Of a DNA stretch of 64,000 bases, positions 1 through 10,234 are shown piece by piece. This stretch comes from Ophioceras dolichostomum (taxonomy: Eukaryota > Ascomycota > Sordariomycetes > Magnaporthales > Ophioceraceae): the NCBI GenBank assembly GCA_003049485.1, contig PYST01000158.1, positions 1 to 64,000 of the forward strand, read 5' to 3'. Every line of letters begins with the position of its first letter. The stretch's first letter is position 1. Position numbers and translations under genes: made by a program. The notes under the pieces are model-generated. The model was not told the origin of the DNA and searched no databases. It saw nothing but the letters and a program-made list of their open reading frames with translations.

Positions 1-414
1 GGCTGGGTCCTGGGGGTGGGAGGGGTGGGGGGACAGCCGGTAGTTGATGGATGCGAAGCCGGCGATGCGGGCGGCAGCTTCGGGTGAGGCGAGCAGCTTG
101 TCGATGGTCGGCTCGATGCCGTGTAGGTCCTCTGTTGGATCACGCCAGGCGCCGCCGTGGATGTAGCTGTTTAGGGAGGTAGTTGCGTGTTAGACAAGGC
201 TGCAGCGGGCGGCTTCACCTAAGGCGGGGGAATGGAGGTCAGTTCGGATGGATGATGGATGGGCTTACACGAGCCAATATTTGGATTGGTCGTCTTTGGA
301 AACCTGCTGCTTGACGTCTGAGACAGATCCAGGGGGAAACTCCCACAACGCTAGATTCTGTAAGTCGTTCGCCTCGCCGTACTTGAACTCGGTGTAGGTC
401 AGAGACGCAGCCAT
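1..414 (-). CDS. BNA7: Kynurenine formamidase (arylformamidase), 5' part, cut by the window edge
   Basis: An alpha/beta-hydrolase that would hydrolyse N-formylkynurenine to kynurenine plus formate in tryptophan catabolism and de novo NAD synthesis, in the cytosol. The ATG is at 414 (MAASLTYTEFKYGE). Exon 1 is 269-414, an intron with a GTAAGC donor and CAG acceptor covers 167-268, and exon 2 begins at 166 and runs off the left edge. Across the splice the frame gives VYIHGGAWRDP, the oxyanion-hole HGGxW motif of the family, followed by ASINYRLSPHPSHPQDP, a segment I associate with fungal kynurenine formamidases. The nucleophile Ser, Asp and His would lie outside the window. Other small alpha/beta-hydrolases share HGGxW, so the exact substrate is inferred from the local motif pattern only. 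Confidence 0.72.
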
Positions 415-847
415 GTTGCATTCGTTGGTTTCAAGGTGACCAGTATTCCAGGCTGTGATTTGAATCTATGAGCTGGTATTCTCAGCCAAGCAAGGTCACA
501 GATAGATGCACATGAGTTTTGAGCGTTTTCTCATTGGACTTGAGGTTTGAAGTTGATAGATCTCATTCCTGCGCAAAAAGGTTTTTTCCATGACAGCTCT
601 GCCCCGCAATCTTCACCCTCGGGATTTGTGATGAAGTGAGCAACTGACGGCTGTCAACTGAGGCCTTTGTAAGTTTCCCGAATGACAAGATTGCGATCCC
701 TTGCAGGACTAATCCTATTTCCGAGGGCGTCAGGTATGGTTTGCCCGTCAAAGATGCGTCGCGGAGCGATCTGGTGGGTGCTCGTGTAAGACATAAGGCC
801 ATCAAAGATAACGGTACTGTACATGCCTGCGACGCCCTCTGCAGGGG
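415..847. other. Intergenic, nothing recognised
   Basis: This stretch lies between the start of the formamidase gene and the 3' end of the next minus-strand gene. It would hold the formamidase promoter and the neighbour's 3' UTR. Short open frames here show no protein-like composition, and I see no RNA gene or repeat. Confidence 0.5.
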
Positions 848-1739
848 CTAACCTACAAAGATCTGAGAACCGTCCTGCGTCTTTCTTCGCTTTGGATAAT
901 CCCTCCTCCAAGAGCTCTCTCCATCTATAGGGCCAACTGATATTTCCCTGTGGCTCCTTCCGCCACCGTCGCCACTCGCTCTGGAATAGACGTCGCTGTC
1001 AACATCTACTTCTCTGCCAAGGGTGGCGGCAGCTTCCACTTCCAGCTGGGCAATTCCCTGCGTGAAGACCATATCCCCCCTCCGACCAAGGGCCTCCCTG
1101 CCGGCCTCCTCGAGCAGGATGCCGAAGGCCAACAGAGCCGTCTCATCCATGCTGCGCTCGTCGACGTGGCGAGAGCCTATAAAACATTGCTGCCGCTGTT
1201 TTGGTTGGTTGGGTGCTGCCCTGCGGCTGCCGCGCCATGAGACGCCAGCTACGTCGGCGTCGCCCCTGCCACCGCTACCGAGCGACTCATAAAACTGACT
1301 AGTATAGCAATGCACCGCCTTGAGCAGGTCGCTGTCAGGTAGCTGTCCTGCCGGCGGCTCTTGATCCTGCGAGAAGTATATGTCTCTCTCGGAATAGCGC
1401 TGGGGTGCACCGTGGCGACGGAACAGGACTTCTTCGGGAGCTAGGGCTGAATCTTGCAATGTGTAGAAGCCGTCTCTGTTGGACATGACTCTGCTGGCGC
1501 TGCTCCTGAGCGCGGTGAGAGGCTCTGTTGTTGTCACTCGGCCTGCGTAACTGGGTTTCAGCATCTTGTCGGCTCTCGGGTGGCAACCGAGAAAACGTGG
1601 GCTCACTCACCGGCAACGGCATCGTAGAGGTTGGCATGTCTTTTTTGCCTCTTCTGATTCTGGAGAGACGATTCTGCGGTGGTTGTCGCGGGCCCTTGAG
1701 GTTCCTCCCTGCGTAAGTTCCTCCTGCGCTTCTCATCAT
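848..1739 (-). CDS. Conserved-looking fungal protein of unknown function, two exons
   Basis: I do not recognise this protein with certainty. Exon 1 (1611-1739, 43 codons) starts MMRSAGGTYAGRNL and is rich in Arg/Pro. A 46-nt intron (1565-1610, GTGAGT donor, AAG acceptor) keeps phase 0. Exon 2 (848-1564) starts MLKPSYAGR, giving about 281 residues in all. The middle looks like a genuine globular segment: HGAPQRYSERDIYF, LPDSDLLKAVHCYTSQFYES and DETALLAFGILLEEAGREAL, the last a clear amphipathic helix rich in Leu/Glu. No signal peptide or membrane segment is seen. The basic N-terminus and acidic helix would fit a nuclear protein, but that is only an inference. The short intron has a weak acceptor, so the junction and the last 60 residues are uncertain. 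The promoter region is shared with the divergent CSA-like gene. Confidence 0.5.
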
Positions 1740-1972
1740 TCAGCTTGGATGCCATCATACGGATGATGATGAAGCGGTTTGAGTTCGGAAGCAGAAATCT
1801 GTTGAGATCTAATGCGCCTTAGGTTGTCGGATAACAATTTCGGCGTATCCTTGTTGCTGAGCGCATCCGCATAAGACGAGGCATTGTAAATGCTGAAAGA
1901 TCTTGGTGCTTTTCCCTCAGTGAATGCGAAATCTCTATTCAATGAATTCACGAATGAATTTGTTGTTTCCAC
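1736..1972 (-). CDS. 78-codon ORF directly upstream of and overlapping the next start codon
   Basis: The open frame begins METTNSFVNSLNRDF and ends HHPYDGIQAE-stop. Its TGA (1738-1736) overlaps the ATG of the downstream gene at 1739, in the arrangement AATGATGA. Composition is unlike random GC-rich shadow frames: mixed, with no low-complexity runs. It could be an upstream ORF in the leader of the 848-1739 gene, a separate small protein, or part of an extra 5' exon that I could not join in phase to the exon below. No family is recognised. Confidence 0.25.
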   Translation of the reverse strand: METTNSFVNSLNRDFAFTEGKAPRSFSIYNASSYADALSNKDTPKLLSDNLRRIRSQQISASELKPLHHHPYDGIQAE

Positions 1973-2179
1973 TGTCTAATAATGTGCTGCTGTGGGGACA
2001 GCGCCAACAGCGTTACAGTTCAGGGCCGCGGCTGCATCAGTAGGTGGCTGCCCGGGTATAATAAGCACACATGAGCCTTCTATTCTTACACCTCCAAATT
2101 TTAACCATTACAACATCCTCAAAAAACTCGTCTGAAGACTGTCCCTGCGTCCGGGTAGTCTTCTTCGCATCACAGATGC

Positions 2180-3831
2180 ATGAATGACCAGCTCCTGTTT
2201 GAGCGGTTGACAGGGGCCGTTGACCAAAAGACGTTCGCAAGGCTCCAGACGGCCAAACTGCTTCGTTCTTTTCGTTCAGCACCGCATCATCGTTTCGATG
2301 GAGGAGAGCTATGGATGGCGAGTGACGGTGGGCCTAGCACTGCTGGGACTAGCAGCCGCCCGATATGGGCGCATCAAGCGGGCGTGAACGCCTTGGCTTT
2401 GGAAAGATTCGATGGAAGAATGTGAGTGAGCATGTTCTGTGCGTGGATGCGGCTTGTCACCGTCAGGTACCTCTCTGACATGAAATTAGTCTGATATCCG
2501 GAGGGTCTGATGGGACTATCCGATTATGGGATTTAGAGCACTGTGGAAACCCACATCGGCCATACCTGCACAAATGTATCGCGCGAATCGCCAGGGCTCC
2601 AGGCAACAGTAGGAGTCTGGGGGCCGGCGCGCTATTACAAAGCGACCCATCGCGGCACCACATCTTCGGAGTCACGCATCTGTCCTTCTATCCCTTCGAC
2701 CAAGATGCCTTCCTCTCCTCATCGTACGATCAGTCGCTCAAGGTGTGGGCGACGCAGCGGGCACAGCTTTCGGGCTCGTTCGATTTGAGCTCCAAGGTGT
2801 ACATGCACGCCAGCTCGCCGATCGCGTCGCACCTCCTCGTCGCCTGCGCTACTTCGCACCCTGCCGTGCGGCTCGTGGACCTACGCTCTGGCGCGGCGGT
2901 GCGGTCCCTCATCGCGCCTGGCCAGATCGGTGTCACGGCTGGCGCGGTGCTCTCGGTCGCCTGGGCGCCGCACAGGGAGCATGTCCTGGCCAGCGGCGCG
3001 GCGGACGGCACTGTGCGTATATGGGATGTCCGCAGTTCCAACGGCCTGGTCACGCTGCTTGATCAAGAGGACAGCCTAGGGATTGTGCGCCGGATGCCGG
3101 CCGTTGCTGCTGGCGGAAGTGGAAGTGGAAGTGGACTGCAAGAACGCGGGATTCGAGCCTCGGCTAAGGCGCATACTGGCCCTGTCAACGGCCTGGCGTG
3201 GACGGACGACGGCGATTTCATTATCAGCGCTGGGCACGACCGACGCATCCGGGTCTGGGATGCTGCCACAGGCGCTAACACGCTCGTCAACTTCGGCCCC
3301 ACCATCCGCAACGGCGGGCTGATGAGCGTCACCGGCATGTTCACCTCGCCGACGGGACTCGCAGCTGAGAGGCGTGATGCCCTGTTCTGGCCTAACGACA
3401 GCGAAATCTTGGTGCTCGACCTACACGAAGGGACTATCATTTCGCGTCTCAGGGGCTGGGCACTTGGCTTGGCAGGGGCAGGGGCAGGGAGTGCCACAAG
3501 TTCCGCGCTACGGGGCGGAAGCAACAGCAGGAGCAGTAGCGGCGAGCGCAGCGGCAGGAATCGCGTCACAAGTCTCGCGTGGAGGAGCGCAGGTGGGTTC
3601 GGCAGCTCTAGAGGCCAGGCCATGGGTGGACGCAATGTTGTAGGCGGGGTATATAGCGGACATTCGGACGGGCAGATACGGGTATGGATGCCTGAACTAG
3701 AGGGTGGATCTGAGGAGTTCGGGGAAGATGAGAAGCCTGAGGGAGATACAGAGGAGCAGCAGAGGAGGAAAAGGAAGGTCATCGACAACGCCTACCGGAG
3801 CTTGATGGGAAGGGAGATCAAGTTTAGCTGA
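2180..3831 (+). CDS. WD40 repeat protein of the CSA/ERCC8 (Rad28) type, transcription-coupled repair
   Basis: The ATG is at 2180 (MNDQLLFERLTGA). Exon 1 is 2180-2421, intron 2422-2489 has a GTGAGT donor and TTAG acceptor, and exon 2 is 2490-3831, giving 527 residues. Joining the exons in phase gives RILISGGSDGTIRLWDLEHC, the first complete WD40 blade. Further blades follow: SSSYDQSLKVWATQ, VRLVDLRSGAAVRSL, LASGAADGTVRIWDVRSS, IISAGHDRRIRVWDAATGAN and YSGHSDGQIRVWMPE. The NTLVNFGP segment after the sixth blade, the RLTG-like N-terminus and the inserted linker near residues 280-300 follow the layout of human CSA and yeast Rad28, the substrate receptor of a CRL4-type ubiquitin ligase acting at stalled RNA polymerase II. 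Lineage-specific Gly/Ser inserts and an acidic/basic C-terminus are present. Another nuclear WD40 protein is possible but less likely. Confidence 0.78.
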
Positions 3832-4458
3832 GGTAGAGACGCTTCCAGCGGTCGATGGCCTTCTTACTAGGAAATATGTGTATCTTTATATAATTCCTAC
3901 CTACCTACCTACCTACCTGGTAGATAGGTCCCTGCTAATTTGCATTTATCTAATGCAAACTGGGTATTGATAGTGCGCTCTGGAGTTGATAGCTTGTCGC
4001 ACGAGGCTGAGGGGAGCCAGCACTCGAGCTTTTGATGCTTTAACCCCGCACTACACCATCGCGGGAAGACTGGGGGTGACCGTCCCGGGGGCGGGTTGTG
4101 GGTCTCAGTGACTTCAATGCTAAAGCTACATGCAAGTTCGAGAATGACTTACCCTAAACAAAGCCCGACCAGACTTTCACATCCCTTCCCGACGTTACAT
4201 ATTAGACTGGGGGAATTTTGGTTTACATTTCTGTTTGTGATATTTGTAATGCATCTGGTGAGTTTGTATTCCTGGCCTGACCAATTCGAACCTGATACCT
4301 GCAGGTCAACTAATGCTTGGAGCCGTTGCCCTTCTAGCGGTAGGCTTTTGCGACAGGTCAGCTCTGATCTAGCCGCTCGTGAGAGCGACGCGACGAGACG
4401 CGACGCCAATTACTCGACGGACCCTCGAACCCGTTAGTCTCGGCCAAATGAGGTAGCG
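3832..4458. other. Intergenic: 3' end of CSA-like gene and Mediator subunit promoter
   Basis: This stretch contains a (TACC)n microsatellite at about 3897-3918 and an AT-rich terminator-like stretch just after the CSA-like stop codon. GGTTCGA-like motifs on the minus strand near 4285 and 4430 resemble tRNA B boxes but do not fold into a tRNA by eye. No coding frame is convincing. Confidence 0.5.
3897..3919. repeat. TACC tetranucleotide microsatellite
   Basis: Five to six tandem copies of CTAC/TACC lie about 65 nt after the CSA-like stop codon. The same tetranucleotide recurs in several other intergenic regions of this window (13914, 31200, 41104, 44230, 49440). Confidence 0.8.
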
Positions 4459-6732
4459 ATGGCGACGCCGACGCCCATGAAGCATGCGCCTTCTCAGCAA
4501 GGCAGGACTCCGTCGCAAACCTACCATGGCACCGCCGCCACGCCTCCAGTCTCAACGCCGTTCTCTGCGACCCAGGGGCATGCGGCCTTCTCGCCTCACG
4601 GGCATAAGTCGTCACCGCAGCATTACAAGAGATCGCCGGCGACCCTGATGGGCCATCCTTCCAACCCACCTGTGAACTTTGATAGCCCGACGGCGGCAGC
4701 TCTCGGCGCGTTGGGGATAGGCAATGGCTTGGAGATCGGCCTTGACCATGTCGGTGTTGGGGGACTGGGCGGCCTGCCCGGGGACAATGATGTCGATGAA
4801 CGGGCGAAACGGCTGCACCAGCTATTAGCCATGTTCAAAGAAACCAAGGGCAGAGTGAGCGAGGCCGGTTTGGAGAGGCTGGTCAAGAGCATTGGGCTGG
4901 AGTGTTTGTGGGCTTCGGCGGGCGGCAACGACAAGGCAAAGACTCTGATAATAGCGGGGTCGGCCCTGTCTGTTGATATTGTCATGTCCAACAACATTGT
5001 CCAGCAGGTTACGCTCTCATTCCCCGACTCCGCCGACATCGTGTCCAAGCACGTGGAACAGGCCGGCCGGATCCTCCTCGACGACCTCAAGCTCGCACCG
5101 AACGAGAGCCCATTAACCAAGATGCTCGACAAGTTCGCCGTGAATCTGGATCGACTGGCACTCTTGGACCGGCTCAGTGTCATTCCCGGGTTTAACTGCC
5201 ACGAGGCCATCGCTGGGATCCACGAGAGCTTCGAGCGACTGCATCACTGGGATCTTATGAAGCTGCGTACGGACCCGGCCATGGCCGATCGGAGCGATGA
5301 CTACCTCCTCACAACGGCGATGTGCTCGAGGCACGGACTCCCTGGGATGCATAAACGGGACAGGGTCGGCATGACGTTGGAGTACTGGAGAGAGCGACAC
5401 TTTGTCCCGGCATCGAGCCCTGGCCTAAAGCAGTTCAAAGATGAGACCGAGCGTACTTGGGCTGTTTGGGTCGGCTGCGCGCCGCTTACCGCGATGGGCC
5501 ACCAACCTGCACGTGTCTCTAGCGCCTGGCTCTCGGAGGGTATCGAGAAGGCCGATCCTATGGCGGGCGACCTGCTGCTGAATGCTGCTGCCGCCGCCGG
5601 GCAGCCGATTCTGGACTGGCTGCAGCCGCCCAACACATTCCTGCCTCCTTCGGAGGATGACCATAAGATGGGCATGGACCCTGCGTTCCAGGCTTCAAAG
5701 CTGCCCGAGGTCATCTTCACGGCCGAGTTCGACCCGCCCGTCATCATGCCACTGCACGAGTGGGATCAGATACATCAACTTACACACGCACCGCCGTCGA
5801 CCGAGTTCTCACTCGCCACCTTTGATAGCCTGATATTCCCAGTGCCGCCCAGGAGCCACCACGATCCGAGTGAGACGCGGACCATTGTCCGCTTAAAGGA
5901 GGTCCCCATCTTCGGTCGCGTCGGCGAGTCTTCGTCGCCGCCCGTCATTCACAGGAACACGCTATTCATCTACAAGCCCGTGTATGGCCGCACGCTCACA
6001 TCGGTGCCGTTCTCGCACCCTAGCCAGCTGATAGACGTGCTGCCTCGGCTGAGGCAGTATGCTTTCCTCTCCACGCTTCTGGAAAAAAGCTTCGGATCAT
6101 CGTCCAAGTCACCATCCGACTCGGCTGAGGACGACCAGGCTGAGGGAGCAGCAGCAAACGGCGGCGCCGGCAAGTCAGACGCTAAAGCCAAACTGAAGAA
6201 GAACGGAGCCTCTCCCTCAACAACGAAGCATGACAACAACATCACTACGACTACTAGGCGTCACGACTTTGCCAAATTTATGGCGGGGGAGGGGGGTAGT
6301 GCTCGGGGCAACGATGACAACGATGGCACACAGGACGAGGGGATGCCTGCCATAATAAAGGCGTCACCACACTCAGATCACGTCGAGATGGACCCCGACC
6401 CCGAGGTGGAACCGTCGGCGGAAGAGGTGACGGCCGCCACGACGACGACCACGGCGGCTGCAGCTGCTACGCCACTGAAGGTCGACGTCACGCTCACCGT
6501 CCATCCGGTGCCTCGCCTGCAGGTCGTGTTCCCCTTCCGGGGCGCGACGGCCACGATTGTGCTGGACATCCAGCTGAACGGGATGGTGCACATCATCTCG
6601 CAGAACGTCTTGCCCGACGAGGTGGCGGCTGCTGCAGGAGGGGGTGTTCAGCCACAAGATCTGGGGCGGGTGCTCCAGATTTGTGAGCACTTGGGCGAGT
6701 GGTGCGAGTGGATACGGAGTAGATTGGAGTAG
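4459..6732 (+). CDS. med1: Mediator of RNA polymerase II transcription subunit 1
   Basis: A single 757-codon frame starting MATPTPMKHAPSQQGR. The Pro/Ser/Gln-rich N-terminus is typical of the fungal Med1 family. It is followed from about residue 110 by the Med1 helical/beta domain: AKRLHQLLAMFKETKGRVSE, GSALSVDIVMSNNIVQQVTL, DSADIVSKHVEQAGRILLDD and LDKFAVNLDRLALLDRLSVI. The domain ends near residues 720-757 with LQICEHLGEWCEWIRSRLE. Med1 is a middle-module subunit of Mediator, bridging activators and RNA polymerase II in the nucleus. Between residues about 540 and 680 lies a long acidic and Ala/Thr/Gly-rich low-complexity insert. No intron is needed. The ATG chosen is the first in frame, and upstream of it is leader sequence. 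The assignment rests on recalled family pattern and domain order. Confidence 0.8.
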   Translation: MATPTPMKHAPSQQGRTPSQTYHGTAATPPVSTPFSATQGHAAFSPHGHKSSPQHYKRSPATLMGHPSNPPVNFDSPTAAALGALGIGNGLEIGLDHVGVGGLGGLPGDNDVDERAKRLHQLLAMFKETKGRVSEAGLERLVKSIGLECLWASAGGNDKAKTLIIAGSALSVDIVMSNNIVQQVTLSFPDSADIVSKHVEQAGRILLDDLKLAPNESPLTKMLDKFAVNLDRLALLDRLSVIPGFNCHEAIAGIHESFERLHHWDLMKLRTDPAMADRSDDYLLTTAMCSRHGLPGMHKRDRVGMTLEYWRERHFVPASSPGLKQFKDETERTWAVWVGCAPLTAMGHQPARVSSAWLSEGIEKADPMAGDLLLNAAAAAGQPILDWLQPPNTFLPPSEDDHKMGMDPAFQASKLPEVIFTAEFDPPVIMPLHEWDQIHQLTHAPPSTEFSLATFDSLIFPVPPRSHHDPSETRTIVRLKEVPIFGRVGESSSPPVIHRNTLFIYKPVYGRTLTSVPFSHPSQLIDVLPRLRQYAFLSTLLEKSFGSSSKSPSDSAEDDQAEGAAANGGAGKSDAKAKLKKNGASPSTTKHDNNITTTTRRHDFAKFMAGEGGSARGNDDNDGTQDEGMPAIIKASPHSDHVEMDPDPEVEPSAEEVTAATTTTTAAAAATPLKVDVTLTVHPVPRLQVVFPFRGATATIVLDIQLNGMVHIISQNVLPDEVAAAAGGGVQPQDLGRVLQICEHLGEWCEWIRSRLE

Positions 6733-6884
6733 ATGAAGATGAAGCAGAAATAGAAGGGTAACTGAACTTCACCCGCCTGTCACCTTTTCCAATAGTCTCG
6801 AGTGGTTGCTAGAGCAGACAGCAGTTTATTACAGTGAAATATCGGACTGGGATACTGAGTTTGTGTTGTTGTTGGCTCCATACA

Positions 6885-7277
6885 TCAAAGATAAGGATGG
6901 GTAAGACGAGGAGGCGATGGAGAAAGGGCGCATGAAACTGTTATTTCAGACGTTATTTCTTCCAAGGTCCGCAAGGTGAGATCGGAGATGGAGGGGCCTT
7001 TGCCTTTCGGGGTCCCCGGACAGGGCTTCACCGGGCGATGTCCGAGATTCTTTGTAATCCTCCCGGCTACCATCTGACAGCGACTCGGCCGGGGCTGAGT
7101 GAAGACAAACAAACCAACAACCGCGAAGATTGCGTGCGATGCCGCTGTGGGACTCTCCGGCTCCCACGGCAGGCCGAATCCTCCTCCTACTCCTGAGTTT
7201 GCGCCTCCTCCTTGCTGATGATTGCCGGATTGCGTGCCTTTATTAGCGAGAGGCTTTCTTGTCGAGAGATCAGTCAT
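6885..7277 (-). CDS. Small hypothetical protein, structure uncertain
   Basis: A 130-codon frame starts MTDLSTRKPLANKG and carries a Gly/Asn-rich stretch (GGGANSGVGGGFG). I recognise no family. In the second half, a different frame (ending at 6946) reads more like protein: PAESLSDGSREDYKES, then RTSPGEALSGDPERQRPLHL and RSHLADLGRNNV-stop. That suggests a real gene with an intron ending at the CTTCACTCAG acceptor near 7087. The only phase-compatible donor I find (GTCCCA) is poor, so neither model is firm. It lies tail-to-tail with Mediator subunit 1. Confidence 0.3.
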   Translation of the reverse strand: MTDLSTRKPLANKGTQSGNHQQGGGANSGVGGGFGLPWEPESPTAASHAIFAVVGLFVFTQPRPSRCQMVAGRITKNLGHRPVKPCPGTPKGKGPSISDLTLRTLEEITSEITVSCALSPSPPRLTHPYL

Positions 7278-10234
7278 CTAGGCGCAGCGCAACATCGACA
7301 AACAAACAGCAACACAACTTCATACGCTGGAGACTTCCGCCCGAAGTTCAGCGCAGAGGAATGAGGAGGAAGGTCAACGCCGCCGTGGAGTTGCAGACGG
7401 GAGGATCTTCGGGTCTTGGCCTCTTCTCTCGTCTCGTGGGAGAGTGGGTGGTGGTGGGGACGGAGGCTTGGGGAGCTGAGATGCGATGAAGCGAGATGGG
7501 GGGTCTGGTCGCAACACCCTGGCACGAGAGCATGAAAAGGTTTAATATTACAGCTCAATTAATACGGAAATATTATTCCTACTCCATCCTGGTTCGGAGT
7601 TGATGAGGCGCCTTTGGACGGGAAATGTGTTGGATGAATGGAGAATGACGCGGTTAGTCGTCGTTTATTTGTTTTTCTATCAAGGTCTGTTTGTTTTGTT
7701 TTTGCCATTACAGGAAGGAGAAGTGTTCAGGGGGTCATGAGGAGGGAGAAGGAAGAGAGAGGAACACGAAGGAGCATGAACAGTTGAAATTTTCTCTTTC
7801 ATCCAACCTGGCCTGCCTGGTCAGGCAACATGATCCATCATTGGCCGGAAAAGAAGGCCCTCCTCTTTGAGCCCAAGGAGTCTCTTCCCCCTTTTTGGCA
7901 CACCGTACACCGCTGAAGAATTTTTGACGCACGCACACTGGCGCGGCGTCCACTACTGTGCATATATGGAGGGGACATGCATGCAGAAAGTCGGTGACAT
8001 GACCTGCCAATTTGCGACTCGAGTCGCGACAAAACAGTACTGTTGCAGCAGCCCAGAAGACCCCGCGCACATCGGTTGGAAAAAGGGGACGGGGAAGGGA
8101 GGGCTCGGAGGAGGGACCGGGCGCCATGCGATCAGGCGCAAAATCGAATGGCTCTCGTTTCTTGGAGGCCAGGTCAGGGCAGCCTGGACAATTTTTTTTT
8201 GTGGGCTTTCACCTGGCGTCAGAGGGGCAAAAAAGGAAGGGTAAACATTCAAGATCAAGCATGAGGAGCGGCCCGGATGTGACGGAGGGGGAGGGAGTCA
8301 CTGCGACTTGCGACCCTTACTACGCGTTGTAGAACACAGTGCGTTATTTATACGAATTGCGGATAGTAAGCATAGATCTGGACAGCTGAACTGTTCTTTC
8401 GAGCCCTGAAGCCTGCAGCCTGCCAACAACCGTGCTGCCAGTTGTCGCTTTTTGTCAAGTGGTGGCAGCCTGCAGCTTGTTGTTGATCTTGCATCGATGA
8501 AATCCAGGGCTGCACGGTTGACTGACAACACGGTGGACTCCTGATGGATGGATGGGAAACTTTCGTGGAAAGCTGATGAGTTCACTGCCAAGCCCCGCCA
8601 ACGTGGTGGCCTGCACCTTCGCCGTTTTGCCCCTGGTTTTTGGCGCCTGATTGGGTCGGTATTTCGGTAGGATCGACCCAGACCACCGGACGAGGGTTGT
8701 GGTTGTGAGCTCAGAGCTCGTCTGGAAAACCGCTCGGGCTCCCGCCGCGAAACACCCTTGACGCATCTTCGCGAGCCGGGTTCAGTCACGGACTGAATCA
8801 ACGGGACTGACTGGACAACATGCTCCAATTGGAATGAGAGGGTAGCTGGCGGTTTCTGTTGGCAACGCGGCAGACAATTGATTGTCCAAGAGTCAGTCCG
8901 TCAAAACTTCCACGAAGGCCCGATGAGAAGGAGGAAGAAAAACCTGGCTCCTTCCAACGGCCAGCCTACCACAGTAGTCAGAGGGCCACATGTTTTTCCC
9001 TGGTGGGAAGAACGCCGCAGAATACCATGATGATTCGGCAACAGGGGTGGGGGAGATGGTTGCAAGCTTGGTGGCAAGCTGGTGGGGCCTAGGCCCCTGA
9101 TTGGCGGCCGGCAGGTCCCTGCCTCGAAAAGCGGCCACACCTCCGCCCAGACGCGTCCCACACGTGTGAAGATGATTTCCTAATTTAGTAAGGATGTAAA
9201 CAACGCGCGCGACTTCAGCCTTTCCCATTCGCAGAGGTTTGTCAAAGACATGCAGATTGCAGAGACACGCCGCAGCTTTTCTTCCTGCTGGACCCTTTGC
9301 CCCAAAGCCCACACATAGCACACCCTCTTCTGTAAGGGCGACCCAGTCGCATGCCGTTTGTCGTGCTGTCAACGTCAAACCTGTCCGTCCACCACCAGTG
9401 GGTTTTCACAAACGACGGGACATTCTTGTTCTTGAACCAACATCATCATCATCGTTGACGACTTTCGCCGCCTGCGCCTTCAAGAGGCTCTGTCTTTTCG
9501 ACTTGCCGCATCCAGGGTCTTCCTGGATACGCTTATATTATCGCGTTTCTAAGTCTCAACCCTCCTCAACCTGATCCTCCGTCCTGCGTCAGCACCAGCC
9601 AACCGACAGCACATCTATTTTCCGAGAATCTGCTGGAAAGTACAGACCGCGAACACAACGACGGTTTCGACAGGGACGGGACTAACGACGAACCTGACAA
9701 GAGAGGCAGTCGAAGTCGCTCTCAGGATGGTTTAAGATCACCAACACGCATTTGTGGCGTCATACCTGGGTGGTACTCTCTTTTGAGTCACTTCCCCTTC
9801 ATACTATACCTCCTCTCTTGGTCCGGGACCTCTCATCGCGAATTGAGTTTTGCTTGTGCCTTCAGTCTTTCAGCGTACCCAAGGCCGAGTGTCGAGAGCA
9901 GCGCTTTCCTCCATCACAGACTCGGACTTGCTTGATTCTGTTGTTTCGCAAACTTGCAACTGCAGGATTGCGCCGGGTATTTCCTTCCTACCACACGACC
10001 GCGACAGCCAAACTCGGAGAATATCCTCCTCCCAACAGCTTGCTAGCGTCACAATATCAACTTGGATCACACCTGCCCCCTGACATTCATCTGTCGCCTT
10101 TCGGCAGTGTCCGCGGACGCGCAGCACGCTAGATCTGGCCTGCGAAACTTCCGCGAAACTGCGGATCTGGCGGCAGCCATTATTTCAGAAGGACAAAGCG
10201 CCTGTGACCGGAGGGGTGGTCACATTTCGGAGCG
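7278..10234. other. Long intergenic region and kinase 5' leader
   Basis: Nearly 3 kb without a supportable gene. The right third (about 9200-10234) reads like a pyrimidine-rich fungal promoter and 5' leader for the kinase gene, with several upstream ATGs and one 126-codon open frame (9752-10132) that has no recognisable content. An ACGCGT hexamer is at 9151-9156 and a CACGTG at 9161-9166. The left part has GA/CT-rich tracts and no repeats or mobile element remnants that I can identify. Confidence 0.5.

Noticed and set aside
4275..4440. tRNA-like B-box motifs (GGTTCGA) on the minus strand near 4285 and 4430
   Set aside because: No matching A box, T-stem or anticodon arm could be folded at the right spacing.
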